Under the pieces are notes generated by a model, which worked only from the letters and a program-made list of their open reading frames with translations, did not search any database and was not told the DNA's origin. A DNA stretch of 64,000 bases from Niabella yanshanensis (GTDB taxonomy: Bacteria > Bacteroidota > Bacteroidia > Chitinophagales > Chitinophagaceae), in the NCBI RefSeq assembly GCF_034424215.1, contig NZ_CP139960.1:3038001-3102000 (forward strand), written 5' to 3'. Position 1 is the stretch's first letter; every line of letters begins with the position of its first letter. This document shows positions 19,647-27,203 of this stretch, piece by piece. The translations under genes and the position numbers were made by a program.

Positions 19647-20708
19647 TTAAACCGGCCGGTAACATTTCTTGGTGCGTTCTCTCATCACCGCTATTGCCTG
19701 CTCCCGGGTATCAAACATCCCGTTGATATTTACCAGGTTGTCTGCCAGCTTATGATACTGCTTGGTCATCAGGTATATAAAAATGTGCAGGTAATGAATG
19801 CCATCGAATACGATCGCTTTTTTACTGGCAAACTCATCTTTTCGTTTTAAAAACTCTGCAGGCATTTCGGTATAATGCAAGCCCGGCCTGATGTGGTGGA
19901 TAATATGGTATCCATCGTTCCAGCAGGTATGGTTATATACCGTATTAATGCAATTGATAGAATTAGTATATAAGTTGTCCGGATCCTGGGCGTCTATAAA
20001 CGAATGCTGGGTCCAATTACCCAACATCATGACGAGCCTTGCAAACAATAAAGGAACAATAAATACAACCATTGTAGCTTTTAAATTTACAAAGCACATA
20101 GCAATGCAAAAAACCATATACACATATTCTCCTAATGTAAGGCGGGTATATAATTTTTTTCTTTTGCGATTGAACAAATACTGGATAGTATTAATAACAC
20201 CTAGGAAAATAAAGTTGAGAAAATATTTAATGAAATCAACTACACTATCCCGCTGATAATGCATCGTGCTGCTGGTATCTTCTTCATTATTATTTTCTAC
20301 GTGGTGCATACCCATATGATGACTAAAATAACCTTCAGGTGCATGGCCAAAAAGCGGGCATACAATCCAGGTGATATAGGAATGAAATTTACTTTGATAA
20401 GCCGGTTTAAAGGTTTTGCGATGACAAAGGCAATGAAACATCAGGCCGAAACGCCCTTTAAAATAAAACTGGGCAACATAAAAATAAACTACTGCAACCA
20501 ACCACCAAACCCATCCGTTGAACAGGTTGGTAAACAACAAAATAGCAGTAGGTACTACCGTAACATGAATAAGGGTCAATAAGTGTATAAAAGGCAGATC
20601 CCGTTTATCATTCATTAACCTTAACCAGAACCGGTCATAAGCTGTGGGCTGATAATCAGCATTATAAACAGGATCCGTAAGATTTTGCAAAGACTTCATT
20701 CTATTCAT
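19647..20708 (-). CDS. Membrane fatty acid desaturase family protein
   Basis: Di-iron membrane desaturase of 353 residues, introducing double bonds or hydroxyl groups into acyl chains or lipids. Hydrophobic segments lie near residues 42-62, 66-82, 110-122, 165-180 and 198-230. Three histidine boxes are visible: HCLCH at 92-96, HHMGMHH at 130-136 and YHIIHHIRPGLH near 265-278. The C-terminus has a basic YRPV ending. The exact substrate is unknown; it lacks a fused cytochrome b5 domain. It is convergent with the RibD-like gene, 7 bp between stops. A short inverted repeat 60-80 bp upstream may be an operator. Confidence 0.87.
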   Translation of the reverse strand: MNRMKSLQNLTDPVYNADYQPTAYDRFWLRLMNDKRDLPFIHLLTLIHVTVVPTAILLFTNLFNGWVWWLVAVVYFYVAQFYFKGRFGLMFHCLCHRKTFKPAYQSKFHSYITWIVCPLFGHAPEGYFSHHMGMHHVENNNEEDTSSTMHYQRDSVVDFIKYFLNFIFLGVINTIQYLFNRKRKKLYTRLTLGEYVYMVFCIAMCFVNLKATMVVFIVPLLFARLVMMLGNWTQHSFIDAQDPDNLYTNSINCINTVYNHTCWNDGYHIIHHIRPGLHYTEMPAEFLKRKDEFASKKAIVFDGIHYLHIFIYLMTKQYHKLADNLVNINGMFDTREQAIAVMRERTKKCYRPV

Positions 20709-20767
20709 TTAAAAGTAAAACAGGAGCAATACGCCCTTTTGAAGAAAAGTTTTGGCGGCGGTGTAAT

Positions 20768-20787
20768 GTACGGTTAAATATCCGTAC
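20768..20787. promoter_or_regulatory. Inverted repeat upstream of the desaturase gene
   Basis: GTACGG (20768-20773) and CCGTAC (20782-20787) form a dyad with an 8-bp AT-rich centre, 60-79 bp upstream of the desaturase start. Size and position suit a regulator site, but no regulator can be named. Confidence 0.3.
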
Positions 20788-20982
20788 GTGTACTCCCTAT
20801 ATGTTAAAAATACGTCATTAAACAAACCCGGTTAGTAAAAAAAGAGGGTATCTGGCTTTAAAATCGTATCTTTACAGGGTTAATTTGAGTTACTGCACGT
20901 TGTAAACACCTGTGTTCCCTCCCTTTGTTTTACAAGTTTGTCATTTCCTCGAATCTTTTACAATTATATTAAATTATTACAA

Positions 20983-21255
20983 ATGAACATTTTCGTGTCC
21001 AATCTTGGGTACAGTTTCAGCACTGAAGACCTTAATGAATTATTCTCTTCTTATGGAGCCGTAGATTCCGCAAGAGTTATAACAGACAAATTCACTCAAC
21101 AGAGCCGTGGCTTTGGTTTTGTAGAAATGTCTGATGAAGACTCAGCCTTAAAAGCCATTAAAGACTTAAATGGTACTATGCAGGACGGCCGCTCTATTAA
21201 AGTAGCAGAAGCACGTCCGAAAGAAGAAAAAACCGGTTATTCTAACCGTTGGTAA
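20983..21255 (+). CDS. RRM-domain RNA-binding protein
   Basis: A 90-residue single RNA recognition motif protein. RNP2 is IFVSNL (3-8) and RNP1 is RGFGFVEM (42-49), with VDSARVITDK between and an Arg/Lys tail (RPKEEKTGYSNRW). ATG 20983 is used because it places RNP2 at the N-terminus as in other bacterial and cyanobacterial Rbp proteins; the longer frame from 20938 adds unrelated residues. First gene of a three-gene row with the 85-residue unknown and the cold-shock protein, gaps of 36 and 43 bp. Such RRM proteins bind mRNA and sRNA and are often abundant and cold- or stress-induced. Confidence 0.92.
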   Translation: MNIFVSNLGYSFSTEDLNELFSSYGAVDSARVITDKFTQQSRGFGFVEMSDEDSALKAIKDLNGTMQDGRSIKVAEARPKEEKTGYSNRW

Positions 21256-21291
21256 AAAATTGCCGGTTATGGCAGAAAATAAATAAATTGC

Positions 21292-21549
21292 ATGGATAGC
21301 GTATCAATCGAAAAATTCCTGGAAACAAAATCAAGTGCCCGGGTGGTAAATGTACATTTTAAAGACAGGTCTACCGTAACCGGCCTTTTTGTTAACCTCA
21401 GGGATTACGATGAATTAAAAGCCAAGAACTTTTGGCGTGTTGTAAATGTTAAACATATTGAGCAATGGGAACAAACGGGAAATATGGAACTGTCCCGCCT
21501 GTTCAACGGAGCTTCATTTACAAAACTTACCGCATCGGGTAAGCAATAA
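21292..21549 (+). CDS. Conserved small protein in the RNA-binding gene row
   Basis: An 85-residue protein with no recognised family name. It starts MDSVSIEKFLETKSSARV, continues with a beta-rich core (VNVHFKDRSTVTGLFVNLRDYDEL; KNFWRVVNVKHIEQW) and ends with TKLTASGKQ. The core resembles a short SH3/Sm-like barrel by its strand spacing and by the phrase RSTVTGLFV, as in proteins that bind RNA; this is inference from pattern only. No signal peptide or membrane segment. Placed between an RRM and a cold-shock-domain gene on the same strand with short gaps, it is probably cotranscribed and concerned with RNA. Confidence 0.75.
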   Translation: MDSVSIEKFLETKSSARVVNVHFKDRSTVTGLFVNLRDYDELKAKNFWRVVNVKHIEQWEQTGNMELSRLFNGASFTKLTASGKQ

Positions 21550-21592
21550 CTGGTTATATTTTTTAATCATTTTTAAACAATAAAACATTTTA

Positions 21593-22033
21593 ATGGGAGA
21601 AACCTGGAATAAAAGGGAAAGAGAACAAAAAAAGAGGAATGCTAAAAAGCAGAAGGACGAAAGAAAACAGGAGCGCAAAGAAAATACATCCAAAGGCAAA
21701 AGCCTGGACGAAATGATGGCTTATGTTGATGAATTCGGGAATTTATCGGATACGCCTCCACCTAAAGATAAACGCCCGTCATCGCTGCCCATACCACCTA
21801 CGGTTGCCAACAGCAGGGAACTTAACGAAGAGGTAATTACTCAAAGGAATGGTGTTGTAACATTTTTCGACGGTAGCAAGGGGTACGGTTTTATAAAAGA
21901 CACCCGTACACAGGAAAGTATTTTTGTACATATCAATTCTTCGCAGGTTGAGCTGCAGCAAAATCTGAAAGTAGTATTTGAAGTGCAGCAGGGACCCAAA
22001 GGGTTGGTTGCTGTTAATGTTTCTGCTGCTTAG
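21593..22033 (+). CDS. Cold-shock-domain protein with basic N-terminal extension
   Basis: A 146-residue protein. Residues 1-35 are almost wholly charged (Lys, Arg, Glu), probably a helix that adds RNA or ribosome contacts; a Pro-rich linker (PPPKDKRPSSLPIPP) follows. The cold-shock domain covers about 85-146, with RNP1 KGYGFIK (96-102) and RNP2 SIFVH (109-113). Family members melt or chaperone single-stranded RNA. Single CSD proteins are about 65-70 residues, so this is a long form typical of Bacteroidota. It is the last gene of the row and ends at a hairpin terminator. Confidence 0.9.
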   Translation: MGETWNKREREQKKRNAKKQKDERKQERKENTSKGKSLDEMMAYVDEFGNLSDTPPPKDKRPSSLPIPPTVANSRELNEEVITQRNGVVTFFDGSKGYGFIKDTRTQESIFVHINSSQVELQQNLKVVFEVQQGPKGLVAVNVSAA

Positions 22034-22063
22034 AGACGCGCACCTACCACATTATATTAAAAT

Positions 22064-22093
22064 AAAAGGCTGCAACTGTTGTTGCAACCTTTG
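22064..22093. terminator. Terminator between the cold-shock gene and the YciF-like gene
   Basis: An AAAGG...GCAAC arm at 22064-22075 pairs with GTTGC-A-ACCTTT at 22081-22092, loop TGTT-centred, with one small bulge. It serves the convergent genes on both sides. Confidence 0.6.
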
Positions 22094-22117
22094 TTTGCTA
22101 TGGAGTAGTAGTTCGAA

Positions 22118-22723
22118 TTATTCCATAGCATCCATGTTAATTCCACCCTTAGCTAACTCTGTAAGTAAGGCATCACAATTCTTTTCCTGCTCCAATATGG
22201 TGAGCAAATGGTCCAAAGCGGTGTTTTCACCCAATGCCTTGGCATAAGTAGCCAAAGTGCCATAAGTAGCAATTTCATAATGCTCTACTTTTTGTGCTGC
22301 ACCAATGATACCCGCGTCACGTACCGGTCCCGGAGAGGTTTCTTTAATAATGCTGTCCGCTTCTTCCACCAGCCCCTGCATAGCATCACATTTTTCAGTC
22401 TGGGCTTTTTTGCCAATTGATTCAAAAACGGCCTCTACAAGAGACACGTGCTCCCTGGTTTCTTCCAGGTGGGTAGCTATCGCATTCTGTAAATCGGGAG
22501 ATGTTGCATTCTTATGCATTTTGGGAAGCGCTTTTGTCAGCGCCTTTTCGGCCCAGTAAATATCTTTCAGGCCATGTTCAAACAGCTCTCTTAATTCTGT
22601 AGCCGCATCTTTTTTAGGCGCTGCCTTTTTCGCTGCTGTTTTTTTTGCGGGAGATTTTTTTGCAGCGGCCCTGCCTGCCGGACGGGCGGACTTTTTAGGT
22701 GCTGCCTGCTTTGCCTTTGCCAT
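22118..22723 (-). CDS. YciF-like ferritin-fold protein (DUF892) with histone H1-like tail
   Basis: A 201-residue protein in two parts. Residues 1-40 are made of Lys, Ala, Pro and Arg with AKK and SPAKK-type steps, like the tails of histone H1 or mycobacterial Hup. Residues 41-201 are a DUF892/YciE-YciF four-helix bundle (ELRELFEHGLKDIYWAEKAL; HLEETREHVSLVEAVFESIG; GAAQKVEHYEIATYGTLATY), with Glu/His positions for a di-iron site (about Glu59, Glu88, His92, Glu147, His148). Family members are stress-induced. The tail suggests DNA binding, in the way Dps proteins protect DNA; that is inference. It heads towards DUF2383 and a small ORF on the same strand, a probable general-stress group. Confidence 0.88.
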   Translation of the reverse strand: MAKAKQAAPKKSARPAGRAAAKKSPAKKTAAKKAAPKKDAATELRELFEHGLKDIYWAEKALTKALPKMHKNATSPDLQNAIATHLEETREHVSLVEAVFESIGKKAQTEKCDAMQGLVEEADSIIKETSPGPVRDAGIIGAAQKVEHYEIATYGTLATYAKALGENTALDHLLTILEQEKNCDALLTELAKGGINMDAME

Positions 22724-22798
22724 AATGATAAGGTTTTAAAGATTAATGGATTAGGATAATTGGTAGTTTTAAAAAGAGTAGTTCCTGAAGGACTGTTC

Positions 22799-23020
22799 TT
22801 AAAAAGTACCTAGAGGATATATTTCAAAATCATCATGCAATTTATCGGTAACAATACGGGTGCGTCGCCCGTCAATTACTTCTTCATGCCATTGCCATTC
22901 GGAAAGGTTGATAGAAGTATTGATATTGGTTAAATAGGCAATAGAACTCCCTGTAAACAAAACCGGGATGATGGGAGTATTTTCGGAGTCGTTATTAGTG
23001 TTATTATGAAAAATACGCAT
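22799..23020 (-). CDS. Small hypothetical protein in the stress group
   Basis: A 73-residue open frame between the DUF2383 and YciF-like genes on the same strand. Composition is ordinary for a soluble protein: an Asn-rich start, a middle IIPVLFTGSSIAYL, then WQWHEEVIDGRRTRIVTDKLHDDFEI. No family recognised and no signal peptide. Reality is supported only by strand, spacing and lack of a competing frame. It could be noncoding. Confidence 0.45.
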   Translation of the reverse strand: MRIFHNNTNNDSENTPIIPVLFTGSSIAYLTNINTSINLSEWQWHEEVIDGRRTRIVTDKLHDDFEIYPLGTF

Positions 23021-23089
23021 GGATAAAAAATTGAAATTGTTAAAAGAGATAAGGGTGGCGGGGATCCGCCCCGTTTATATGGAGTTTGC

Positions 23090-23548
23090 CTAGTGTACTG
23101 CTGCATCACGCAAGCTCCTGATTTGATCATGAGAAGCCTTTAGCGCTGATTTTTGCTGACGGATCAACTCCTTGGTGCGGGGCATTACCGCTTCATCATC
23201 CAGAGCCATCTGGTAGGCCTTTTGTGCCGCATCTTCACCGGCCTCACAATTATTCAAAACTGTTTCCCTGTCTCCACCTGTAAAAACCGCTTTTACATCC
23301 ATCCAGGCACGATATAATTTACCAGAAACCGTTGTACCGTCTGTAGGAGATCCGCCATATTCTACTACCAGGTCTTCAAGGTCTTTCTTATAGGATGTAC
23401 TTTCGCTGATCATACTGCCAAATAGGGATTTCAGATCTGCATCCTGGCCGTCTTTCAACTCATCTATTCCTTTTTGATATCCGACAATGCGGTCATTATT
23501 GATTTGTATAAGATCATTTAATGCATCGATACAAGCTTTGTGTTCCAT
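23090..23548 (-). CDS. PA2169-family (DUF2383) four-helix-bundle protein
   Basis: A 152-residue cytosolic helical protein. The opening CIDALNDLIQINNDRIVGYQ and the second helix LFGSMISESTSYKKDLEDLV are typical of DUF2383/PA2169, a ferritin-like helical bundle found in stress-related contexts. WMDVKAVFTGGDRETVLNNCEAG lies mid-protein, and a Lys/Gln-rich helix ends the chain. The molecular function is unknown. Upstream, 23549-23884 (336 bp) holds no gene but contains a perfect 13-bp inverted repeat. Confidence 0.85.
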   Translation of the reverse strand: MEHKACIDALNDLIQINNDRIVGYQKGIDELKDGQDADLKSLFGSMISESTSYKKDLEDLVVEYGGSPTDGTTVSGKLYRAWMDVKAVFTGGDRETVLNNCEAGEDAAQKAYQMALDDEAVMPRTKELIRQQKSALKASHDQIRSLRDAAVH

Positions 23549-23690
23549 TTTTTATTCGTTTTTAGAGGTTATATATTTTTGATAGGTACCTATTTGTCTA
23601 AACGATCTAATCCAATTAGCGTACCAAATTCTTACAAAACCATCCTGGTTCATTCGGCTGAAATACAGTATGGCAAAGGGTTTCACAAAA

Positions 23691-23720
23691 AAAATTTGTA
23701 GAAATTATTCTACAAATTTT
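23691..23720. promoter_or_regulatory. Perfect 13-bp inverted repeat between divergent genes
   Basis: AAAATTTGTAGAA (23691-23703) and TTCTACAAATTTT (23708-23720) are exact reverse complements separated by ATTA. It lies 143 bp upstream of the DUF2383 start and 165 bp upstream of the HD-domain gene. AT-richness and symmetry fit an operator for a dimeric regulator, or a hairpin in a leader. Confidence 0.5.
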
Positions 23721-23884
23721 AAAACACCACCGGCCCATAGTTGGTAACAGCGGGCTGTGCTGAATTCTATTATCAAAGTTTTATCAGGTAGTGTGTAAAA
23801 TATACCTCATCAATATTTTCTGTTGTAAGCGTTACCGCAGAAAATGGTACAAATTTTTCTTTATTTTTTTGCCCGTTTTCAATA

Positions 23885-24466
23885 ATGGATGATTTATTAG
23901 ATGATATTATAGCTTTCACTGACAGGGCTCACGGAACACAGACAAGAAAGTATACACCTGACCGGTATATAGTCCATCCCGTTAGAGTGATGCAACTATG
24001 CAGCGTTTATACCAATGATCTGACTGTTCTGGCGGCGGCAATACTTCATGATGTTCTGGAAGATACTGCTACAGGTGAAACAGAAATACGGGCGTTCCTT
24101 CTCACACGGATGCGCGTAAACAGCGTGGATAAAACCCTGCTACTGGTAAAAGAACTTACAGATATATACACAAAGGAGCGTTATCCACTCTGGAACCGTC
24201 GTAAGCGGCGAACGATGGAAGCTGAACGGCTGGCTGAGATAAGTGGTGACGCTCAAACTATTAAGTACGCTGATATAATAGATAACAGCAAAGAGATCAT
24301 TCCTAACGACCCTGGTTTCGCCCATAGTTTTTTAACAGAATGTAAGGCGATATTACTCTTAGCAACAAAAGGAAATGCGGTATTAAGGCAAATGGCTTTG
24401 GAGCATGTAAACGATGGATTGGATGAGCTGGCTAAAAATAAAAGAATTAGATCAGGGCATACTTAA
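23885..24466 (+). CDS. Stand-alone HD-domain ppGpp-hydrolase-like protein
   Basis: A 193-residue protein similar to the hydrolase half of RelA/SpoT and to small alarmone hydrolases (MESH1-type), which remove pyrophosphate from (p)ppGpp. Visible metal-site residues are His31 (YIVHPVRVM), His55-Asp56 (AILHDVLEDT, with Glu59-Asp60), and Asp130 and Asn134 in IKYADIIDNSKEI. No synthetase, TGS or ACT domain is present, so it is a single-domain hydrolase. The exact substrate could be another nucleotide. The 3' end overlaps the convergent beta-propeller gene by 15 bp. The inverted repeat upstream may regulate it. Confidence 0.8.
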   Translation: MDDLLDDIIAFTDRAHGTQTRKYTPDRYIVHPVRVMQLCSVYTNDLTVLAAAILHDVLEDTATGETEIRAFLLTRMRVNSVDKTLLLVKELTDIYTKERYPLWNRRKRRTMEAERLAEISGDAQTIKYADIIDNSKEIIPNDPGFAHSFLTECKAILLLATKGNAVLRQMALEHVNDGLDELAKNKRIRSGHT

Positions 24467-25267
24467 CTTATATATTTCCAGTCCCTCTTTCCCCAGCGCA
24501 TACAATTTCCCCTCTTTTAGCAAAAGCTGCCTGTAATTAAGCATTGTTTCGGGAATAGGCCATTCGTCATACTTTAAAGAGGATACATTGTACCGGTATA
24601 ATTTACCATTGGCAACGCCAGTGATTAATTGATCGGCTACCCGCAAATGGTTCCAGTGGGTAATATCTATTTTATTCTTGTAGGCCCCATAATAATCAAA
24701 AACAAAAATGCCCTGTAGCGAATCGTAGAGATAAACCAACCGGTTTTGATCAAAAACCTTTACCGGTGCAAGAGCTTTATCAAACACCTGCCTGAAATCA
24801 GCCGTTTTGAATATAACTTTCCCCTCATCGTCCAGTTTCTTCAACACATTGTCCATATCATCGTACATCCAAACCTTTCCATCGTATGAAAGACCTACAG
24901 CTGTTGCATTAAAAATATTTTGCCTGCGCAGATCGATCGTATTTTTCAGGTTGAGCATGCCGTCCAATATAGCAATGGTTGAAAATCCTTTATAATACAG
25001 TAGGATCTTTACCGGGTTGGAGACATCAACCAGGCTCGCTTCACCAAATTTTTTAATATCATTGAAAACAGAAACCGAATCGCCATTGGCGTTCAGTTTT
25101 TTAAGTTGATTGGAAGCCCCCAGCAGGTAAATATTGTCGAGATTATCTACCGAAAAATAAATGTAATTACCAGGGACAGTTTTCAATTTGGAGCCCGGAG
25201 TCACAGGCTGACCTGCCAGGCTCAAACCAGTCACCAGAATAGCAAATACTGTAATTAGACGCCTCAA
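24452..25267 (-). CDS. Secreted beta-propeller-like hypothetical protein
   Basis: A 271-residue protein with a signal peptide (MRRLITVFAILVTGLSLAGQ). Repeated short segments such as NIYLLGASNQLKKLNANGD, KVWMYDDMDNVLKKLDDEGK and IFVFDYYGAYKNKIDIT, about 40-50 residues apart, indicate a beta-propeller with NHL/WD-like blades. No catalytic motif recognised. Its start overlaps the lpxH stop by 4 bp (ATGA), so the two are translationally coupled. Such coupling to lpxH suggests a housekeeping envelope role, not proven. Confidence 0.78.
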   Translation of the reverse strand: MRRLITVFAILVTGLSLAGQPVTPGSKLKTVPGNYIYFSVDNLDNIYLLGASNQLKKLNANGDSVSVFNDIKKFGEASLVDVSNPVKILLYYKGFSTIAILDGMLNLKNTIDLRRQNIFNATAVGLSYDGKVWMYDDMDNVLKKLDDEGKVIFKTADFRQVFDKALAPVKVFDQNRLVYLYDSLQGIFVFDYYGAYKNKIDITHWNHLRVADQLITGVANGKLYRYNVSSLKYDEWPIPETMLNYRQLLLKEGKLYALGKEGLEIYKLSMP

Positions 25268-26043
25268 TGATTTCGTATTATTTTATGATCGTTGTGCTGG
25301 TACGATAACAGCTGCATATCATTCCCGTCAAATACCGCGTAAGTATAAAAACTGATCCAGTCCCCCAGGTTGATATAGCGGCTGTTTGAAGTTAGACGAA
25401 AATCGATCGGCAAATGTCTATGTCCGAAAATAAAAAAGTCGAAATGTTTTTCCTGTAACCTTTCTTTACAGTATTGCACCAGCCATTCATTGTCTTCTCC
25501 TAAAAAAATTTCTTCCGAACTACCGGTTTTAGCGCGGCTTCTGCGGCTCATATAGTTAGCTACACCCATACCCAGCTGCGGCGGTAAAATCCCAAATGCC
25601 CACTGGCATAGGGGATTCCTGAATATCTTTTTCAATCTTTTATAGCCTTTATCTCCGGGTCCTAGCCCGTCACCATGACCAATTAAAAACTGTTTGCTAT
25701 TCCAGCTAAATTCTTTCGGCTCAAAATACACAGGCATATTTAGCTCCTGCTGCAGGTAGTCAGTCATCCACATATCGTGATTGCCTACAAAAAAGTGAAG
25801 CTGTATTCCTTTATCAGAAAGTTGTGCCAGCTTACCCAGCAATCGTACGTATCCCTTGGGCACCACATATTTATATTCATACCAGAAATCGAACATATCG
25901 CCTACGATAAATATCTCCGCTGCCTTGTCTTCAATTTCATTTAAAAACTGAACGATCAGTTTTTCCCGCACCAGGCTCTCCGCATGCGAAGGCGTACCCA
26001 GGTGAAAGTCGGATAAAAAGTATATGTTTTTCTGCTGTTCCAA
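25264..26043 (-). CDS. lpxH: UDP-2,3-diacylglucosamine diphosphatase, LpxH family
   Basis: Calcineurin-like phosphoesterase of lipid A synthesis, giving lipid X from UDP-2,3-diacylglucosamine. The 259 residues have the metal motifs in order: SDFHLG near 11, GDMFDFWYEY near 48, GNHDMW near 86, GHGDGLGPGDKGYK near 125 and FGHRHLP near 213. LpxH has an insertion cap between GNHD and the last motif; here IFRNPLCQWAFGILPPQLG matches it. The last five codons run into the beta-propeller gene by 4 bp. Peripheral inner-membrane protein. Bacteroidota carry more than one LpxH-like protein, so the role in lipid A is likely but not certain. Confidence 0.86.
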   Translation of the reverse strand: MEQQKNIYFLSDFHLGTPSHAESLVREKLIVQFLNEIEDKAAEIFIVGDMFDFWYEYKYVVPKGYVRLLGKLAQLSDKGIQLHFFVGNHDMWMTDYLQQELNMPVYFEPKEFSWNSKQFLIGHGDGLGPGDKGYKRLKKIFRNPLCQWAFGILPPQLGMGVANYMSRRSRAKTGSSEEIFLGEDNEWLVQYCKERLQEKHFDFFIFGHRHLPIDFRLTSNSRYINLGDWISFYTYAVFDGNDMQLLSYQHNDHKIIRNH

Positions 26044-26099
26044 ATTAACCGGATGTAGTTGGTAAAATTAGGGAGATGTTTTCATTTTAGCTTGGCACC

Positions 26100-27005
26100 T
26101 TATTCCATAGGTGTACTTAGTTTTTTATCATAGTGGCTGATAGCCAATCCGGCCAATACCATCGCTAAGCCGCCAACAGTAAAAAGGCTGATAGGGTCGT
26201 CCATTAAAACAGCCGCTATAATGATCCCGAATATAGGACATAAGAACAACCACAGACCTGCCTTTACCGCATCCTGTTTAATTAGTTTTAACCATAATAA
26301 AACTGCCGCAATAGAAACGGGCAGTGCCAGCCAAAGCGTGCCCGCCCAGAAACCAGCCGAAAAAAGGTTAGCGTCTGACTTATACGTCAATAGCGTAAAT
26401 GGAAGCAGAAAAATGCCTCCCAACAGGGTTTGCCAGCCATTAATGGTAAGCAAATGCAGGCTCTCCCATTGGCGTGAGGTAAAATAAATGGTACCTAATG
26501 CATAAGAAAACATGCTTACCAGCAATAAAGCCAAACCACGTGCGGTAACCGATGCATCGGCGAATAAAGGCCAGGCCACTACTACAAAACCGCTGATACA
26601 AACCAATAAAGCCAGCAAAATGCGTGGGCTCATAGGTTTCTTTAAAAAGATTAATGATAAAAAGCTAATAAAAACCGGGCTGGCTGCTACAGTCAGCGCA
26701 CCTACACTGGCCGTTACTTCTTTCATGGCAACAACATACATGCCGAGGTAAACGGAAATATTGAGTAAGCCGTAAATAGCCAGCTGCCGCCACTCTTTAC
26801 GTTGAGGCAACTTGTTTTCCAAAATAACATGCGAAACAAAAAGCATGATGGTGGCTGCGATTCCAAATCTGAATACGGCTACAACCAGGGGTTGCGCATC
26901 TTTCAGCGCCACTTTAGTTGCCGTGGCTGCTGAAGGCCAAAGAATGGCGAAAATAAAACCGGTGATCAGCCAGGACTGCCTGCTCTGTATGTTTTGATTA
27001 GTCAT
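26100..27005 (-). CDS. EamA/DMT-family membrane transporter
   Basis: A 301-residue inner-membrane protein with about ten hydrophobic helices arranged as two EamA repeats (residues ~15-150 and ~160-290). Clear family signs are WPSAATATKVALKDAQPLVVA in the first helix pair, SVGALTVAASPVFISFLSLI and LCPIFGIIIAAVLMDDP. It is probably an exporter of amino acids or small metabolites; substrate unknown. Monocistronic; a good promoter -7 element sits about 140 bp upstream with a repeat-like leader. Confidence 0.85.
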   Translation of the reverse strand: MTNQNIQSRQSWLITGFIFAILWPSAATATKVALKDAQPLVVAVFRFGIAATIMLFVSHVILENKLPQRKEWRQLAIYGLLNISVYLGMYVVAMKEVTASVGALTVAASPVFISFLSLIFLKKPMSPRILLALLVCISGFVVVAWPLFADASVTARGLALLLVSMFSYALGTIYFTSRQWESLHLLTINGWQTLLGGIFLLPFTLLTYKSDANLFSAGFWAGTLWLALPVSIAAVLLWLKLIKQDAVKAGLWLFLCPIFGIIIAAVLMDDPISLFTVGGLAMVLAGLAISHYDKKLSTPME

Positions 27006-27050
27006 ACTTCTTTACACATTGCCCGGTTGCTATACTCCAGATACTATATT

Positions 27051-27093
27051 TTTTTCGCGCAAAGCCGCGGAGTTTCGCAAAGAACGCAGAACT
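27051..27093. repeat. Short dispersed repeat fragment in the DMT leader
   Basis: A stretch with TTCGCGCAAAG, CGCGGAG, TTTCGCAAAG and AACGCAGAA words, like the units of the array at 58.9-59.6 kb (gcAGAGcacGCAGAGGagCAAAGG). It seems to be a single, degenerate copy of the same noncoding repeat vocabulary. Confidence 0.45.
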
Positions 27094-27147
27094 AAGTATC
27101 ACTCATAAGAACTGCTGGAGAATTTAATACAACCTTTTATAAGTGTG

Positions 27148-27155
27148 CAAAGGTA
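27148..27155 (-). promoter_or_regulatory. Putative -7 element of the DMT transporter gene
   Basis: On the minus strand it reads TACCTTTG, an exact TAnnTTTG. It lies 143 bp from the start codon, so the leader would be long and include the repeat fragment. A TTTG further upstream is only 13 bp away, too short for a normal -33 spacing. Confidence 0.35.
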
Positions 27156-27203
27156 CCATTTATCTATGCAAATTTGTTGCACCCAATGACAGCAATACCC
27201 GGG

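Noticed and set aside
23549-23884. Hidden RNA gene or small ORF in the 336-bp gap
   Set aside because: Apart from the inverted repeat there is no tRNA-like fold, conserved stem set or supported frame.
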